64,000 bases of DNA from Solicoccozyma terricola (lineage: Eukaryota; Basidiomycota; Tremellomycetes; Filobasidiales; Piskurozymaceae), in the NCBI GenBank assembly GCA_001600875.1, contig BCLD01000012.1, positions 54,276 to 118,275 of the forward strand. The letters run 5' to 3'. Shown here piece after piece: positions 1-11,140 of the stretch (its first letter is position 1; every line of letters begins with the position of its first letter). The notes under the pieces are model-generated. The model was not told the origin of the DNA. It made no database searches and was given only the letters and a program-made list of their open reading frames with translations. The position numbers were made by a program, and so were the translations under genes.

Positions 1-465
1 CTACGTTGGCCGTTGTTTTGAGCATGATCGATAAGAAGGAGGATATCCACAAAGCTCTGCTGGTGTATGAGGTGCGCGCCGTTTCTGTCACTTTCTTCCT
101 CGCCGGAAACTAACACCTTTCGTCCCGCTTCGCAGGCCATGAGGAAGTCTCGAGCCGAATTTGCCGTAGCCACTGCGGCATCCAACGGCAAAGGCCTCCA
201 TGTTTCCAAGTCTCGCGCGGACCGGAAAGCAATGTTCCAGAAACTTTCACAGACGGCCGACGCCACAGTGCAGGGGGAAGCGAAGCCAAACGTTGATAAA
301 CAGGTCGACAAGTATGTTTTCTTCTCGCCGTGGTGACTCATTGACCGAAGCTGACTTTGGACTCTTAAAATCAGGGACGTCCAAGAGTTCCTTTATGGCT
401 ACGACGTTGCAGCAGAGACAGAAAAGAGGTTCGCCGAGTTGATCGCCACCGTTGGGAAAAAGTGA
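1..465 (+). CDS. FAD-dependent monooxygenase (salicylate hydroxylase-like), 3' end only
   Basis: C-terminal part of a gene that begins before the window. Three exons join in frame: 1-71, 136-311 and 375-465, with GT-AG introns of 64 and 63 nt. About 110 residues are visible. The segment with MIDKKEDIHKALLVYE followed by MRKSRAEFAV, and the end motif EFLYGYDVAAE, resembles the C-terminal helices of fungal flavoprotein monooxygenases of the salicylate hydroxylase/UbiH type, where these helices follow the FAD-binding GD motif. That motif itself is outside the window. Such enzymes hydroxylate aromatic rings using NAD(P)H and FAD. The family call rests on the tail alone, so the substrate is unknown. 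The neighbouring transporters fit a catabolic setting. Confidence 0.55.
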
Positions 466-748
466 CAAGTGACGTCGACTTTTGTGATGGGCTTTTAAGG
501 CTTCGAACCGTTGCTGGCGCCGTTGCTTTGTACTGCTATGATATTGGATCATTCAAAATAACCCTCCCATTCATGCTCACCCGATCGCTACCCATTCTTC
601 TTGGTATACCAAAACTCTGGCGTCTTTTCCAGTGGAAAGGTTTGTTGATTTGAAACGCATTCAATCCAAATCTTGGTGGATTATGGTGATATCACATAAC
701 CCCACCTTGATCTGAGCTGGGATATCCCACGTATTTAATTACATATGT

Positions 749-3219
749 CTACTCATCTTCCCTCTCCTCCTGCTGTACGGGGGGATACATGAAAGCCTGT
801 CCCGCCTGATACGCCAATCCGAAGATATAACAAGCCATCACCCCGGTAAACGGTTCCATCAGCTGGCTTCTTCCCCAGAATCCACTCATTACGACAGGCA
901 AAGCGTTCAGCAAGCGCTCGAGTACCATCATGTACGCTACAACAGGATGAAGCCCCGCAAATGTTCTTGCGCGGTGATTGAGAATCAACTGTGATATCTC
1001 GCTACATTTTATAGCGAAACGAAAGCGTGGTACGTATTCGGCAAGGTGTCGCGCGAAGAATGACGTCGCGAGTTCCTTTGTCCGAGGAGGGGTTGGAGGT
1101 GATGCTGAGATGATGTGCGGGTCGGGTATTGCGATGACGATGGCGAGGATGACGAGAAAGAACTGAACAAAGGATTGATGGTGTCAGCACGATCGAGTAC
1201 CAAACACGGGTAGGATGGACTTTACAGTCGCGCGCTCCTTCCAACCAAACTTCCAGTCAAGCCTAGCACTCGCTCTTTCAGAATGCGTTGATCTCCTTCT
1301 CTTCACCCCGACCGGTATCCAGCTGCACCACGACCTCGTCCCCCATTGCCATTCCAGATGGAAAGCGAGATTGGCGAGAAATAACAGGCCTGTCAGATTA
1401 AATGCCTGTCCGATCCACATAGGTATTTCGGTAAAATCATACACATCGTCAGGATGCTCAGTCAGCTCGAAAAACATCGATGTAGTCATCAGAACCAGTT
1501 TGGGAAGTAGAGAAATGCCGGTCGTCAAAGATCGGGTCAGGAGATAGTGAAGGGAGCTGAAATCATTGAAGACCTCGAGTAATCCGGCGAAGAGATAGCA
1601 CAACGATTGCAGAAACGGGCGATGCGAGGGATGATGATGACTGCCCATAATGGCACCTACGGCGTTCACCACGACGTCAGCTGTTTGATCCAATGCGACG
1701 AGCAAGAGACCCGATACTGACTCCACCAATCTGCGTTATCTATCATCTGCGCGACCTCGAAATCGCTTAGATTTGCCGATTGCGATTGCGATATGAATGC
1801 GTTTTCCGCCATAGTGAGTGGTAACCCTAGCTTGATTGTGGATGACGTCGAGAATCCGATATGCCAATCAAAGACAAATGCTGCAGAGTGCATAACAGAC
1901 CCGCCGATCAGAATGTTTACACGTCTCCTTAGAACCGACTGCGCCCTGACTCACGTTGACGCTCATCGGATGGTCCTTGTGGAAGTGAAGATGATACTTG
2001 GGCGATAGCAGCCCAAGGGATGTGATGAACGGACCGTATCGCCAACGAGACTGATCCGTTGAATTGGACGAATCATTCAGCTGCAGAAGGCCCTTCAAGT
2101 GTCCAACCGACATCAGAGTAATATCGCAATTCTGTGTGGTTGTTACACCCGTTCTTATGCGTTCTCTCATGCACGTCGTCTGCAAAAGATGTTTCGTCAG
2201 ACATCTTGTCGTCAATATCCCGACGACGACGAAAGCAAACGCTCGCTCACCTGGTGCACATCTGCTTTGAACATGGAGGTTAGAAAAGCAGCATGATCAT
2301 ACACCGGCTTCTCCCTCGCCATAGTGACCCAAGAACGCGTTTGTAACTTGGGACCACGACGCGTAGTATTTCCTGACTCGGCCTGCTCCTCGACGATCAT
2401 GTTCTGCCACATACTAGACATGTGTAGCATGTCTGCAAGAGCAGTGGAATGTGCTGCGTAATCCTCCAATGCTGGAGATCGAGGCAGGCCAAAAGTTGGC
2501 GTGTGGGTTAAATAGTCCGACGGATGGGAGGTGGAGAGTCGAAGGAGGGGCCAGTCTGGCAGGTCGAATTTCGGATGGAAGAACGGGGTATATTGAGTTG
2601 GTTCGAGGTCAAGTGACACGTTGAGAGCCGGGGCCAAAAAGAAGGTGGCGATGAGGGCGGGAGGGATGGTATGCTCGGAACTCATCAAGTCGTCTCTGCG
2701 GAAGGTGAAGAGTCGACAGTGAGTACGTACGTACGTACGTACGATCGATGTGATGCAAAGAAACCTCAAACCTCACACGATAGCACCGTCCAACGACACC
2801 CGTCTTGTGGTCCTCGCTGCTTTCCTGCCATCGGGTGAAATTCCAGCGAGGACGGACTCGGAGTACACCAACGCCCATTCCTCGGTGCTATCACTCTCAT
2901 CTTCGCTTGCCGATGGGCGGTACCATATATTCGCAATCAGGTTCATCTGGTCAACGCCGCCGTGCTGTGGCTGACCAAAAAATGACCTCACGAGAGAGCT
3001 CTCCGAGACATTACCCGCTTGTCCAACCAGACTGTTCTTTGCTGTCTCATGATGTGCGTTCAGGTTTGCGTGTGTGACGATGGAGATCAGTTCTGACACG
3101 GCGACACCGATGAACCAGGTGATGGTGCCGATGATGAGGACGGCGATGATCGCGGCGATGGACAAGCAGAAGCGACATGGGGTGACGGATGACCGACGTG
3201 GCCTGGGTGGGAGGTCCAT
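749..3219 (-). CDS. Multi-pass membrane protein of unknown function (possible frame break)
   Basis: Not recognised. Chosen start 3219 (MDLPPRPRRSS). Clean exons: 2777-3219, 2251-2695, 1955-2179 (donors GTGAGG, GTGAGC, GTGAGT), then coding around 1722-1893, 1200-1725, and a last exon of about 1166 down to the stop at 749. It has an N-terminal membrane anchor (IAAIIAVLIIGTITWF), an extracytoplasmic region with N-glycosylation sequons (NVSESS, NVSLDL), and several hydrophobic segments toward the C-terminus (FFLVILAIVIAI, GVMACYIFGLAY). Between exon 3 and about 1720 the frame can only be followed by switching frames: the segment ending MIDNAD and the next, starting VSGLLLVAL, overlap in different frames with no room for an intron. 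Either I mis-spliced it or the copy is damaged or misassembled. Confidence 0.45.
2715..2743. repeat. ACGT tetranucleotide microsatellite in an intron
   Basis: Several head-to-tail copies of the self-complementary unit ACGT lie inside the first intron (2696-2776) of the minus-strand membrane-protein gene. Purely a simple-repeat call; no function is implied. Confidence 0.7.
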
Positions 3220-4252
3220 GTAGGAGAGTGGGTGATGCTGCTGGCAGTTGCCTGCGTCGACCATCCATCCAACCATCTCCAACCGTCCGCCACGTGGCGA
3301 ATGGCATGCTAGCATACCCCCATGTGTGGGCGACCGATATGGCATGCAACAATGCGTGCTTCAGAGACGCTGGGGAAGAGCATGGGGGTGTGCCGTAGGC
3401 AGGTGCAGCCCAGCTGGCGTGTAGCTGGCATTTTGCACAAGGTGCTGCCGGGGGTCTGTTTTCGATAACCCGGCTGTAATCTAATACTGCTTTGATGCCA
3501 GAAAACGTTGGATAGTAACTCGAATCCCTAAATGGATGGTCTACATCTGCGATGCGGGGAAACGAATCGGGATGAGGTGAGACAGATTTCTATGCCGGCC
3601 GTCTGGCAGTGATGAGGAATTGAACGGTTGTATGGGAGCTGCGCAAGAATGCCTCGCCGGTGTGGTATGGGTTGGTAGCCTGATGTCGCGGACATAGAGG
3701 CGTCGGGAACAGTCTTGGGATATCCGTACTGCGCACATTGTTTCTTTTGAACATGCTGACAGTTTAGGATCTAACAAACACTGGCCAACAGCTGAGAACT
3801 CCGGGTTGATAAAGCCGCGCCCAACTCACCCAACAGACCCTGTCGACCGAGGGGCAGCAGACATCATATTTTCAGGTCCCTTTACGTCCTCCAGTTGCCG
3901 CCGGTCTCCGCCGAATCGTCCGGTCGTATGCGACATTTGACTTGCTGTCGCTGACATGCTTCACAAGCGGCTGAGATCTTTGTCCGCTTGCTTCTGCGAT
4001 GTTGGATGATCCCGGTAGAAGGTGAGCTTGGGACGTGTGATGCAATGGTGCCAGACAGTTGTTTCTGCCATCGCAGTGGAATTCAGAAACCATCAGGCGG
4101 AAGCAGCCTCCACCTTCTTTCCCTGTCCACCCCAACGCCGATCCTCCACTTTTAGCAGAAAAGTGGTTTCGCCGCGCTGGGCCTTTATGAGTGAGCCTAA
4201 TGGGTGAGATGCCAGTCGTGATATCGTTTTATGGATCGACCGTCCCCGCACC
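3220..4252. promoter_or_regulatory. Divergent intergenic region between membrane protein and MFS transporter
   Basis: About 1 kb without a credible gene. It must hold the promoters of the leftward membrane-protein gene and the rightward MFS gene. I see no convincing TATA box or operator. The short open frames here have no coding character and no splice partners. A good Kozak context (caccATGGC) precedes the MFS start at 4253. Confidence 0.5.
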
Positions 4253-6277
4253 ATGGCTGTGAATATCGATATAGAAAAGGGCGTCCGCGCCAATGAGGCC
4301 AAGCAGGTGACGGAGGGCGTCGATATCACCTACGCTCTCGCGAGGCAGATTACTGTGCCTGGAGATTGCGTCCCTGCCATGGACTTGCAAGCGAAATCGG
4401 TGGTTGTCGAGGGGCGCGAGGGATGTGTAGTACTGTTAGGATGCATTCTCATGGCCGTGACGAATATGGGGTGCGTAAGGAAGATGTTCCTCAGAGAGTG
4501 GGAATGCTGATCCGTCGTTCCTTCCAGCTTCGGCATGTGTCAGGGAGCTCTGCAGGACTTTTATGCGCGGGGTCCGTACAAGGATACGCCGGAGAGTGTC
4601 ATATCCCTGGTGGCAGGTTTGCAGGCTTTGGTGAGTCCTGGTTATATTGGTAAAACGTGTGTCCTTACGATTCGTCCCAAGACCGCGACGCTGTTAGCAC
4701 AGTTCGGTGGGCGTCTAGGGGATGCCATGTGAGTATGCTGGGCGTTCCCAGGTTGTGCTCCTCGCTGACGAAACGTATCCTGCAATACAGAGGCTTTAGA
4801 GTGCGACCTTTTTGTTTTTCGCCATATCCTGGAATGCCGGCTGATCGCTTTGAACCCTCGCACCATACCCAGCCGACCCTCATTCTCGGATCAGTCATAG
4901 GCGTGCTAGGACTCCTCTTTGACGCATTCGCTACGCAACTATGGCAAGTGTTCCTTACTCAAGTAAGTCATCAGGGACTTGGGCTTGTTTGTAAATGCTG
5001 ACCGGGTCGCCACAGGGCCTGATGTTTGGCATTTCGGCGGCATTGACTGTGCCGTTGGTTCTTTCGCTGCCTAGGTGAGTTGTACGATGCTGCAGTTTTG
5101 AAATCCAGACCCAAGACCCACACCCGCACTCTCACAGCCAGTGGTTCCTTGAACATCGTGGATTAGCAACGGGTAAGTTCAGACGTCTGGAGATCCCGGC
5201 GCTGCAATAGTAAGGGTTAACGTCTGATTTGCAGGTATCGTTGGCGGCTGCGTGGGACTTGGAGGAGCTACAAACGCGGTAGTAATTCGTCTTCTCATCG
5301 CTCACTTCCATGGCACTCGCCAGACACTTGTCATCATTACGAGTATTTTCGCTGTGGTCTGGACATTCGCTCTCCTCCTCATCAAGGAGAATAGACAAAC
5401 CACGGATCTGTGGGGGCTCTTGCAAAGTCGCCTTCGGAAGGGTGACTCGATGCCCATGGCAAGGATTCAGAAGCGAGGGGGTTTGGGCAAGCTGCTGCAC
5501 GACTGGGCGTTCTGGTCATTCCTGGCCGCAGTGTTCTTCTCTTGTTTGTGAGTACACAGGAACGATAGAGGGGAGTGCATTGTTGACGACGGTTTACTTT
5601 ACAGTGGTTACCTTACACCCTTCAGTTATCTTCCCTCCTACGCCGCACAGGTAGTCGTCCCCCACATGGCCCACTCAAACTCTCTCACGACCATTTGGCC
5701 GCTGGTTGGATGCAACCTAGGCATGTTCGTTGGGCGGGTACTTGCAGGACTGGCTTCGGATCGCATCGGAGCGTGTCAGACGCTTTCATTCTGCCTTATG
5801 ACGGCGGGACTATTGCAGGTCGTTGCTTGGCACTTTGCGACGACATTTCCAGGCGTGATGGCGTTCTCAGTTACATTCGGAATGTTCGGCGGCGCAGCAA
5901 TGAGGTGGGTGGAGGAAACCCTTCTCGCGTACATTGACCTCTAGACTGAGCCAAGCGTTCACAGCCTCATTGCCCTCGTCATCGCCCAGATCTGGGGCGT
6001 CAATGAAAACTACGCAAGTGCAGTAGGGATGGGAATCGTCTCGACTGGACCAGGTAGGTAGATAGCAGTTGCGTAGTGTTGACGCACTGCGTTGACATGT
6101 TTCGTGAATTTTACAGGGTCCGTCGCTGGTCCTGCACTTGCAGGTGCCGTGCTGTCGGCTACGCAGAGCTGGTGGGCGTTCCAAGCAATCAGTGGAGCTG
6201 GCCAGGTGATCGGTGGAATAGTAGCAGCATGGACTTGGTATATAGGGATTCACAGGAGACGACGGACGCTGCAGTAG
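4253..6277 (+). CDS. MFS transporter, monocarboxylate-permease type
   Basis: Twelve-helix major facilitator, about 430 residues over roughly ten exons. The first exons are 4253-4470, 4528-4630 and 4703-4728, phased correctly into an exon from 4791. Landmarks in order: TM1 with CVVLLGCILMAVTNMG; FGMCQGALQDFY; a motif-A-like loop FGGRLGDAIGFR between TM2 and TM3; LSLPSQWFLEHRGLATGI, typical of TM4-TM5 in monocarboxylate porters; GRVLAGLASDRIG after TM8; and a short basic tail RRRRTLQ. The family carries monocarboxylates or related small acids across the plasma membrane with protons. The start has good context, and the 70-residue cytosolic N-terminus is a usual length. The substrate cannot be read from sequence. 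A second transporter of the same type follows on the same strand. Confidence 0.85.
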
Positions 6278-6974
6278 GTCGTTGTCTTTCCTCTACTGTA
6301 TTCGAATAATACCGCTGCGATCGCAAGAGATCCCTATAATGTCGATCAAAGGACGTTGATTGGTATACAGTTGGAGGAGTCACAGACACGGGCCGTAGGG
6401 ACCGCTGGCAGGAAAAGGTTTGGGGTTTGGGGCCCCTTGAGGTGTGACGAATCGTAGGATAGTCGCGGGACTCAGTCTGCGGCGATTGGAATACGACTGG
6501 GTCGTTCGTTGCATCGGCTTCATGCCGTCGAGGTATTGTCGTAGTCGAGTGCTGAAGATGGTGGCGTGGCGCGCCAGGCCCCAGCGGAATGAACGGAGGC
6601 CGCGGCCTTGTCCACGGCGGAAAGCAATATCCGGGTTATTTCCTAACAGCGTAAGACACGCTGGCTGGTGGCGACTGTTTGTCTCGGAGTTCTTGATCTC
6701 CGTAGGGTCCTGGAGAAGTGTCGAGGTCCTAGTCATCCCTGCAGACACTCATGGACGATGACCAGGGAGTTCTGTCCATCTTTTCCTATAGAGATCAAGC
6801 TGCTTGGCGTCGTTCTCCAGTCGCGCATTGCCGACGGTTGGTCATTCGGCAAAGTCCGAAACGGCTTTGGCAGGTTTATTTTGCCGCCCACTCAGATTGT
6901 ATTTGCTTGCTGACCTGAAAGTACAAGACCCATCGTCGTTGTCACCCTGCGAATCCTCTCCGTCTGTCGTTTCG
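6278..6974. promoter_or_regulatory. Intergenic region between the two MFS genes
   Basis: About 700 bp. It holds the 3' flank of the first transporter and the promoter of the second. A 122-codon minus-strand open frame (6380-6748) has no recognisable domain and no supporting splice structure, so I leave it unannotated. No clear TATA box or operator. Confidence 0.4.
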
Positions 6975-8423
6975 ATGGTCGACCTGAACTCGTCCACGCC
7001 TACGCTCACGGTCTCTACAGCCAGTCATGCGTTTGATGCGTCCGTCGACACCGAGAAGAGATCATTAGATGCACACGATCAGCTCGGAAACGCCAAGGCG
7101 ACTATTTCTGGTGATCACAACATGGAGATGGATACCAGCAAAGCAGCGTCCTTTTCACTGGACCACGATGTCACCGCGCAAGGTCAGTCGTCCACACTGG
7201 AATACCCGGAAGGAGGCCTCCGAGCCTGGCTTTGCGTATTCGGCGGCTTCTGGTCAACGTTCATCACCTTTGGCTATATGAACGCATTCGGGGTATTTGA
7301 AAAATACTACCTCACCAACACTCTCTCGTCCTACTCGTCGTCTACCATTGCCTGGATCGGTGCCGTCCAGTACTTTCTTCTCTTCGCTGTCGGAGGCGTC
7401 GCCGGTCGATTATTTGACCTCGGCTACTTCCGCCCACTCTTCACGGCGGGCTGTGTTATCGTTGTGTTCTCGCAGATGATGCTGTCACTCTGCACCGAGT
7501 ACTACCAGATCTTCCTTGCACAGGGCATCGGGCTCGGTATCGGCTTCGGCCTCGTCTTTAACCTCGCTGTCACAGCACCAACACACCACTTTAACAAACG
7601 GAGGGGGATCGCCATGGGCGTCATGGCTTCTGGCTCTTCAACGGGCGGTACAATCTACCCTATCATGATTCAGCATCTGATTCCTCGGGTCGGTTACGGG
7701 TGGACCATGCGTATCGTGGGCTTCCTCGCGCTTGTGTGCTGTGTAATGGCTTGGCTCACTCTCACCACCCGCATACCGCCAGCGATTGACGTCCACGACA
7801 AGTCCAAGGGTGGCTGGAAGCAAGTCAAGTGGATGGACTTTGCTGCTTTTGAGGTTCCCTCGTATTCCTATTTTGTCGCTGGTGCGACCCTCGTCATGTT
7901 CGGTCTCTACACGCCTTTTACATTCATGGACGTATTCTCAGAATACTACAACGTTCCTCTGAATGGCTACTATCTGTCGATACTCAATGCAGCTTCGTGC
8001 TTTGGCCGCGTCCTCCCTGGATTTCTTGCCGACCGGGAAGGCCGAATCAACACGGTACTACCACATTTATTCGTCTCCGCAGTCCTCCTGTTCATCTACC
8101 CGCTTTGCACCTCAGTTGGCGGACTCGTCACCTTTGCGATCATCTACGGTTTCACGTCGGGGTGTTACGTCTCTCTCATCCCGGCTTGCGTGGCGCAACT
8201 AGGCACGACGGAAACAGTGGGAACTAGGATCGGGATGATGTTCCTCGCGATGAGTATTGGCGGCTTGGTAGGGACGCCTATAAGCGGAGCAATATTAGGG
8301 ACGGGAGATTTAAACTGGTGGGGAACGTACATATTCAGCGGTGCGATGGTCATGGGCGGGGTCATATTGATCGGGGTGTCAAGATATTTTGCTCTGGGGA
8401 AGGCCCTGAGGGGCAAGATATGA
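6975..8423 (+). CDS. MFS transporter, monocarboxylate-permease type, intronless
   Basis: Single-exon gene of 482 codons. The frame is open upstream to 6804, but ATG 6975 (MVDLNSSTP) is preferred: it gives the usual 70-80-residue Ser/Thr/Asp-rich cytosolic N-terminus before the family signature EYPEGGLRAWLCVFGG that opens TM1. Further landmarks are MNAFGVFEKYY, GRLFDLGYFRPLF (motif A position), FNKRRGIAMGVMASGSSTGG (TM4-5 loop), GRVLPGFLADREG and a C-terminal helix ending at ALGKALRGKI. It is expected to be a proton-coupled plasma-membrane porter for a small acid. It differs from its neighbour in having no introns, which may mean a separate origin such as retroposition or transfer; codon use looks similar. 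Confidence 0.9.
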   Translation: MVDLNSSTPTLTVSTASHAFDASVDTEKRSLDAHDQLGNAKATISGDHNMEMDTSKAASFSLDHDVTAQGQSSTLEYPEGGLRAWLCVFGGFWSTFITFGYMNAFGVFEKYYLTNTLSSYSSSTIAWIGAVQYFLLFAVGGVAGRLFDLGYFRPLFTAGCVIVVFSQMMLSLCTEYYQIFLAQGIGLGIGFGLVFNLAVTAPTHHFNKRRGIAMGVMASGSSTGGTIYPIMIQHLIPRVGYGWTMRIVGFLALVCCVMAWLTLTTRIPPAIDVHDKSKGGWKQVKWMDFAAFEVPSYSYFVAGATLVMFGLYTPFTFMDVFSEYYNVPLNGYYLSILNAASCFGRVLPGFLADREGRINTVLPHLFVSAVLLFIYPLCTSVGGLVTFAIIYGFTSGCYVSLIPACVAQLGTTETVGTRIGMMFLAMSIGGLVGTPISGAILGTGDLNWWGTYIFSGAMVMGGVILIGVSRYFALGKALRGKI

Positions 8424-9119
8424 GAGCGCAAGGTTTCATGCCGGGGCAGTTTCCGGCAGCGAAGAAATTTGGGGTCCACTGCGTAGAGTCACCAGGTGTA
8501 AGTGTATTTTCGATTTTTACAAACCAGATAATAGACTTTTACATTCGCGAGCATCCCCAAAAGGTATCGATCTCTGCGACGTATGTCCCCATGATCCTGT
8601 GGTTGACAACCATTTCTCCACTCGCTATGTGTTCCGACGAATCGGCGCACACAACCGTTCGGAGCCTACGTGTGCAGAAAGCTGCGGCTCACTCAAACCC
8701 TACCGGAAGCCTCGGCAAAGTAACAAGCCTGAGGCGAAAGACACAGTCTCAGGTCAGTCTAGTGCCCCCTTCGGTGCCCCCTTCTCTGAATGGGATGCCG
8801 GTTACGGTGGCGGCACGGGGCTAGGAGTGGCGCTTGGTAGTCGCCAAGACAGCGGGAAATCGTAAAGCTTCATTGTAAACAGATAAACAATGTTAAAACT
8901 TGGATTTGGGGTCTTCCGGGGAGAGCGAATGTGGCAACTGTTTGACGATTCGCTCTCTGATGATTGGCAACACCAAGCCACCCGTGATAAAGGGCAGGGT
9001 ATGCAATACCAGGAATTTTGTCGCTGCAACGCTGCAGCTGCCAACTCGCCACTGCAATGATGTCCGTATTTATAATATAAAAATCATGACCGAAATGTCC
9101 TTGTAGTAAGCCCGCATGA
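8424..9119. other. Tail-to-tail intergenic region
   Basis: About 700 bp between two convergent genes, the MFS transporter and chitin deacetylase. It should carry both 3' UTRs. No gene, repeat or hairpin stands out. Confidence 0.5.
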
Positions 9120-10819
9120 CTACATTAACACCAAAAGGCCCGAGGAAATGACAAGCACGCCAGGCAGCATATTCACTACCCTCAAGGTTGTCGCAGCAGA
9201 CGATTTGTTGTTGGAAGAAGCGGCCGTAGTGGCGGATGCGGAAGAAGCAGACGAGGCCGCTGCAATTTTACCGGTGCTTGAGCCTGTGGAAGAAGAAGCG
9301 GAGCTGGTGGTGGTGGTGGTGGTGGTGGTGGTGGGCGCTGACTCGGAGCCATTGGTAGCGGCTTGGAAGTCGGGGTATCTGGATGATGGGACGGGTCAGG
9401 TTTGTGTGGGTGGGATAAATGTACATGCCTATACTCACGTCACGTTGGTCTCCGCGTACGGCTGGGTCCAGTTGTAAGCCGAAGCGATTGGTATGACGTG
9501 CTTGAAAGCGGCCTGCAGTTGCGGCAACCACTTGATCGCCTCGCTCATGGTAAAGTTATTAAGCTCGTGTGTTAACATGATAGTTCCGCGGGTTGCGAAT
9601 GTGCCGTTATTAGCCTGATTGATCACATCTTGATAATTACCGTCGATTTGCTCCTGTGTGACGGGTGGTGTCCCAGTGTTGATACGCCAATCTTCCGAAT
9701 CCAGCTCCCAAAGAATGGATTTGAGGTTGAGCCCGTTTGCGATGACGCGAATACGGTCATCAAGGTCACCAAATGGTGGGCGCCAGCATTGTGGGGTGAC
9801 ACCGGTGACGAGTTTGATCGCTTGCATGGTGTAGTATAGCTCAGCAAAAGCCTGTTCGTTGGACAAGGCGGTCACTGGGGGTGGGGGGATGAGAGGTGAG
9901 CAACGACGTCTACGACATGGTAAAAACGCAAACAACGCTCACTGTACTGATGAGACCACGTGTGGACGCAGATCTCATGGCCATCCGCGATCGCTCGCTG
10001 TGCCTGCAGAGGCCAATTCATGACGTTCGAGCCGACGTAGAACCTGGTAGGTGTGCGAGGGATTTTCAGGAAAAATTCGAAAACAAAAATCGAGTAAATC
10101 AACGAACTCACATGGTCGCCTTGAGCTTCTCCTGGTAAAGAAATTCGTAAAACGCGTTATGGGAGCAGTTTGGTCCATCGTCAAATCCAAGTCCGAAACT
10201 TAGAGGTTCTGGCAGTGTTGTAATATCGGGACTGAGGTTGGCATTCTTGGGAGTGTCGCATTGATGGTATGTCCACCAGCAGTCTGGATCGGAAGCAGGG
10301 TAGGTCGGTGTGAATGTGGAAAAGTTTCCGTTCGGTGTGCCTTTTATTTTGATGTTTGGTACTTGTGAGTTGATAGTAGCGTTGATGGTAGCGAAAAGTG
10401 ATTGTGCTGTGGTATCTGTGGGAATGATCTCCGCCGTCTGCCAGACTACTGGGAAATCTGCCTGTTTTGCGAATATAAGCCTCAAGCTGACTTGTTGGAA
10501 AAACTCTCATCCTCTTCCGCTCCCTCCCCCCCACACACACCTTGGCGTTGATCACTGGCGCATACGAGTAGTATGTGCACTCGGTTGTGGGGTCTGGCAA
10601 GTGATACAGATCAGTGGCGAAATGGATACCATGCCTCTCACACCCTCGGCACCCACCAGTGCTCTGCGCTGCATCGGACTCTGTGCTCTGCCTCTTCCCC
10701 CAGCTGTCGGTCATGCCGAGGTTGCGCTTGCTGACGTCGTGTTGTCCGCCACATCCTCGGTGTGCGGCTGCTGCGGTTGCGAGGAGGACGGTGGCCGCGA
10801 CGACGTTGACGGCGAGCAT
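9120..10819 (-). CDS. Chitin deacetylase, GPI-anchored type
   Basis: Removes acetyl groups from cell-wall chitin to give chitosan. Exons 10541-10819, 10112-10461, 9943-10043, 9439-9874 and 9120-9378 sum to exactly 475 codons. An N-terminal signal peptide (MLAVNVVAATVLLATAAAA) leads into the NodB/CE4 domain, with all five motifs: FDDGP near residue 185, HTWSH near 238, RPPFGD near 277, DSEDW, and MLTHE with the catalytic His. The C-terminus is a Thr/Ser/Ala-rich stalk, including a run of about ten Thr codons, followed by a hydrophobic tail (LPGVLVISSGLLVLM) suited to GPI attachment. This architecture matches the Cda proteins of tremellomycetes. It acts at the plasma membrane/wall interface. 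No truncation is seen. Confidence 0.95.
9305..9334. repeat. Coding trinucleotide repeat (poly-Thr) in chitin deacetylase
   Basis: About ten tandem GGT/ACC triplets at the start of the Ser/Thr stalk of the chitin deacetylase. Read on the minus strand they are Thr codons. Such runs vary in length between strains and would change stalk length without breaking the frame. Confidence 0.8.
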
Positions 10820-11140
10820 GGTGGAATGAGGTGAGAGAATGTGAAGATGTACTGCAGTTGTCCCGGGGGAAGATGAATGCTTGGGACACAGCTTTGCTAT
10901 AGTTGTAAATGGAAGGGACGAGGCTGTGCGAATGAATTCAGAAACAAACAAAAACAAAAAAGAAGAGAGCATGCCGAGGATATTACAAGGTTCGCCGTGA
11001 ATCAGGGCGCGCACCCGAAGGAAAAAGGCACGAAGGCATCAGTGCGGGGTGACGTCGGCGCGGAGGCGAATCATATCACCCGGAGGGGACGGGTGCCACG
11101 CGACGGCGACGGCTCCGGCGACGGCTCCGGCCGACAACGG
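10820..11140. promoter_or_regulatory. Upstream region of chitin deacetylase
   Basis: About 320 bp between the chitin deacetylase start and the end of the next minus-strand gene. It contains a 12-bp tandem (gacggctccggc, about two copies near 11104-11131) just past the transcription-factor stop. No clear TATA box. Confidence 0.4.

Noticed and set aside
6380..6748. 122-codon minus-strand frame between the MFS genes
   Set aside because: No domain, no partner exons and poor start context; a chance frame in GC-rich DNA is enough to explain it.
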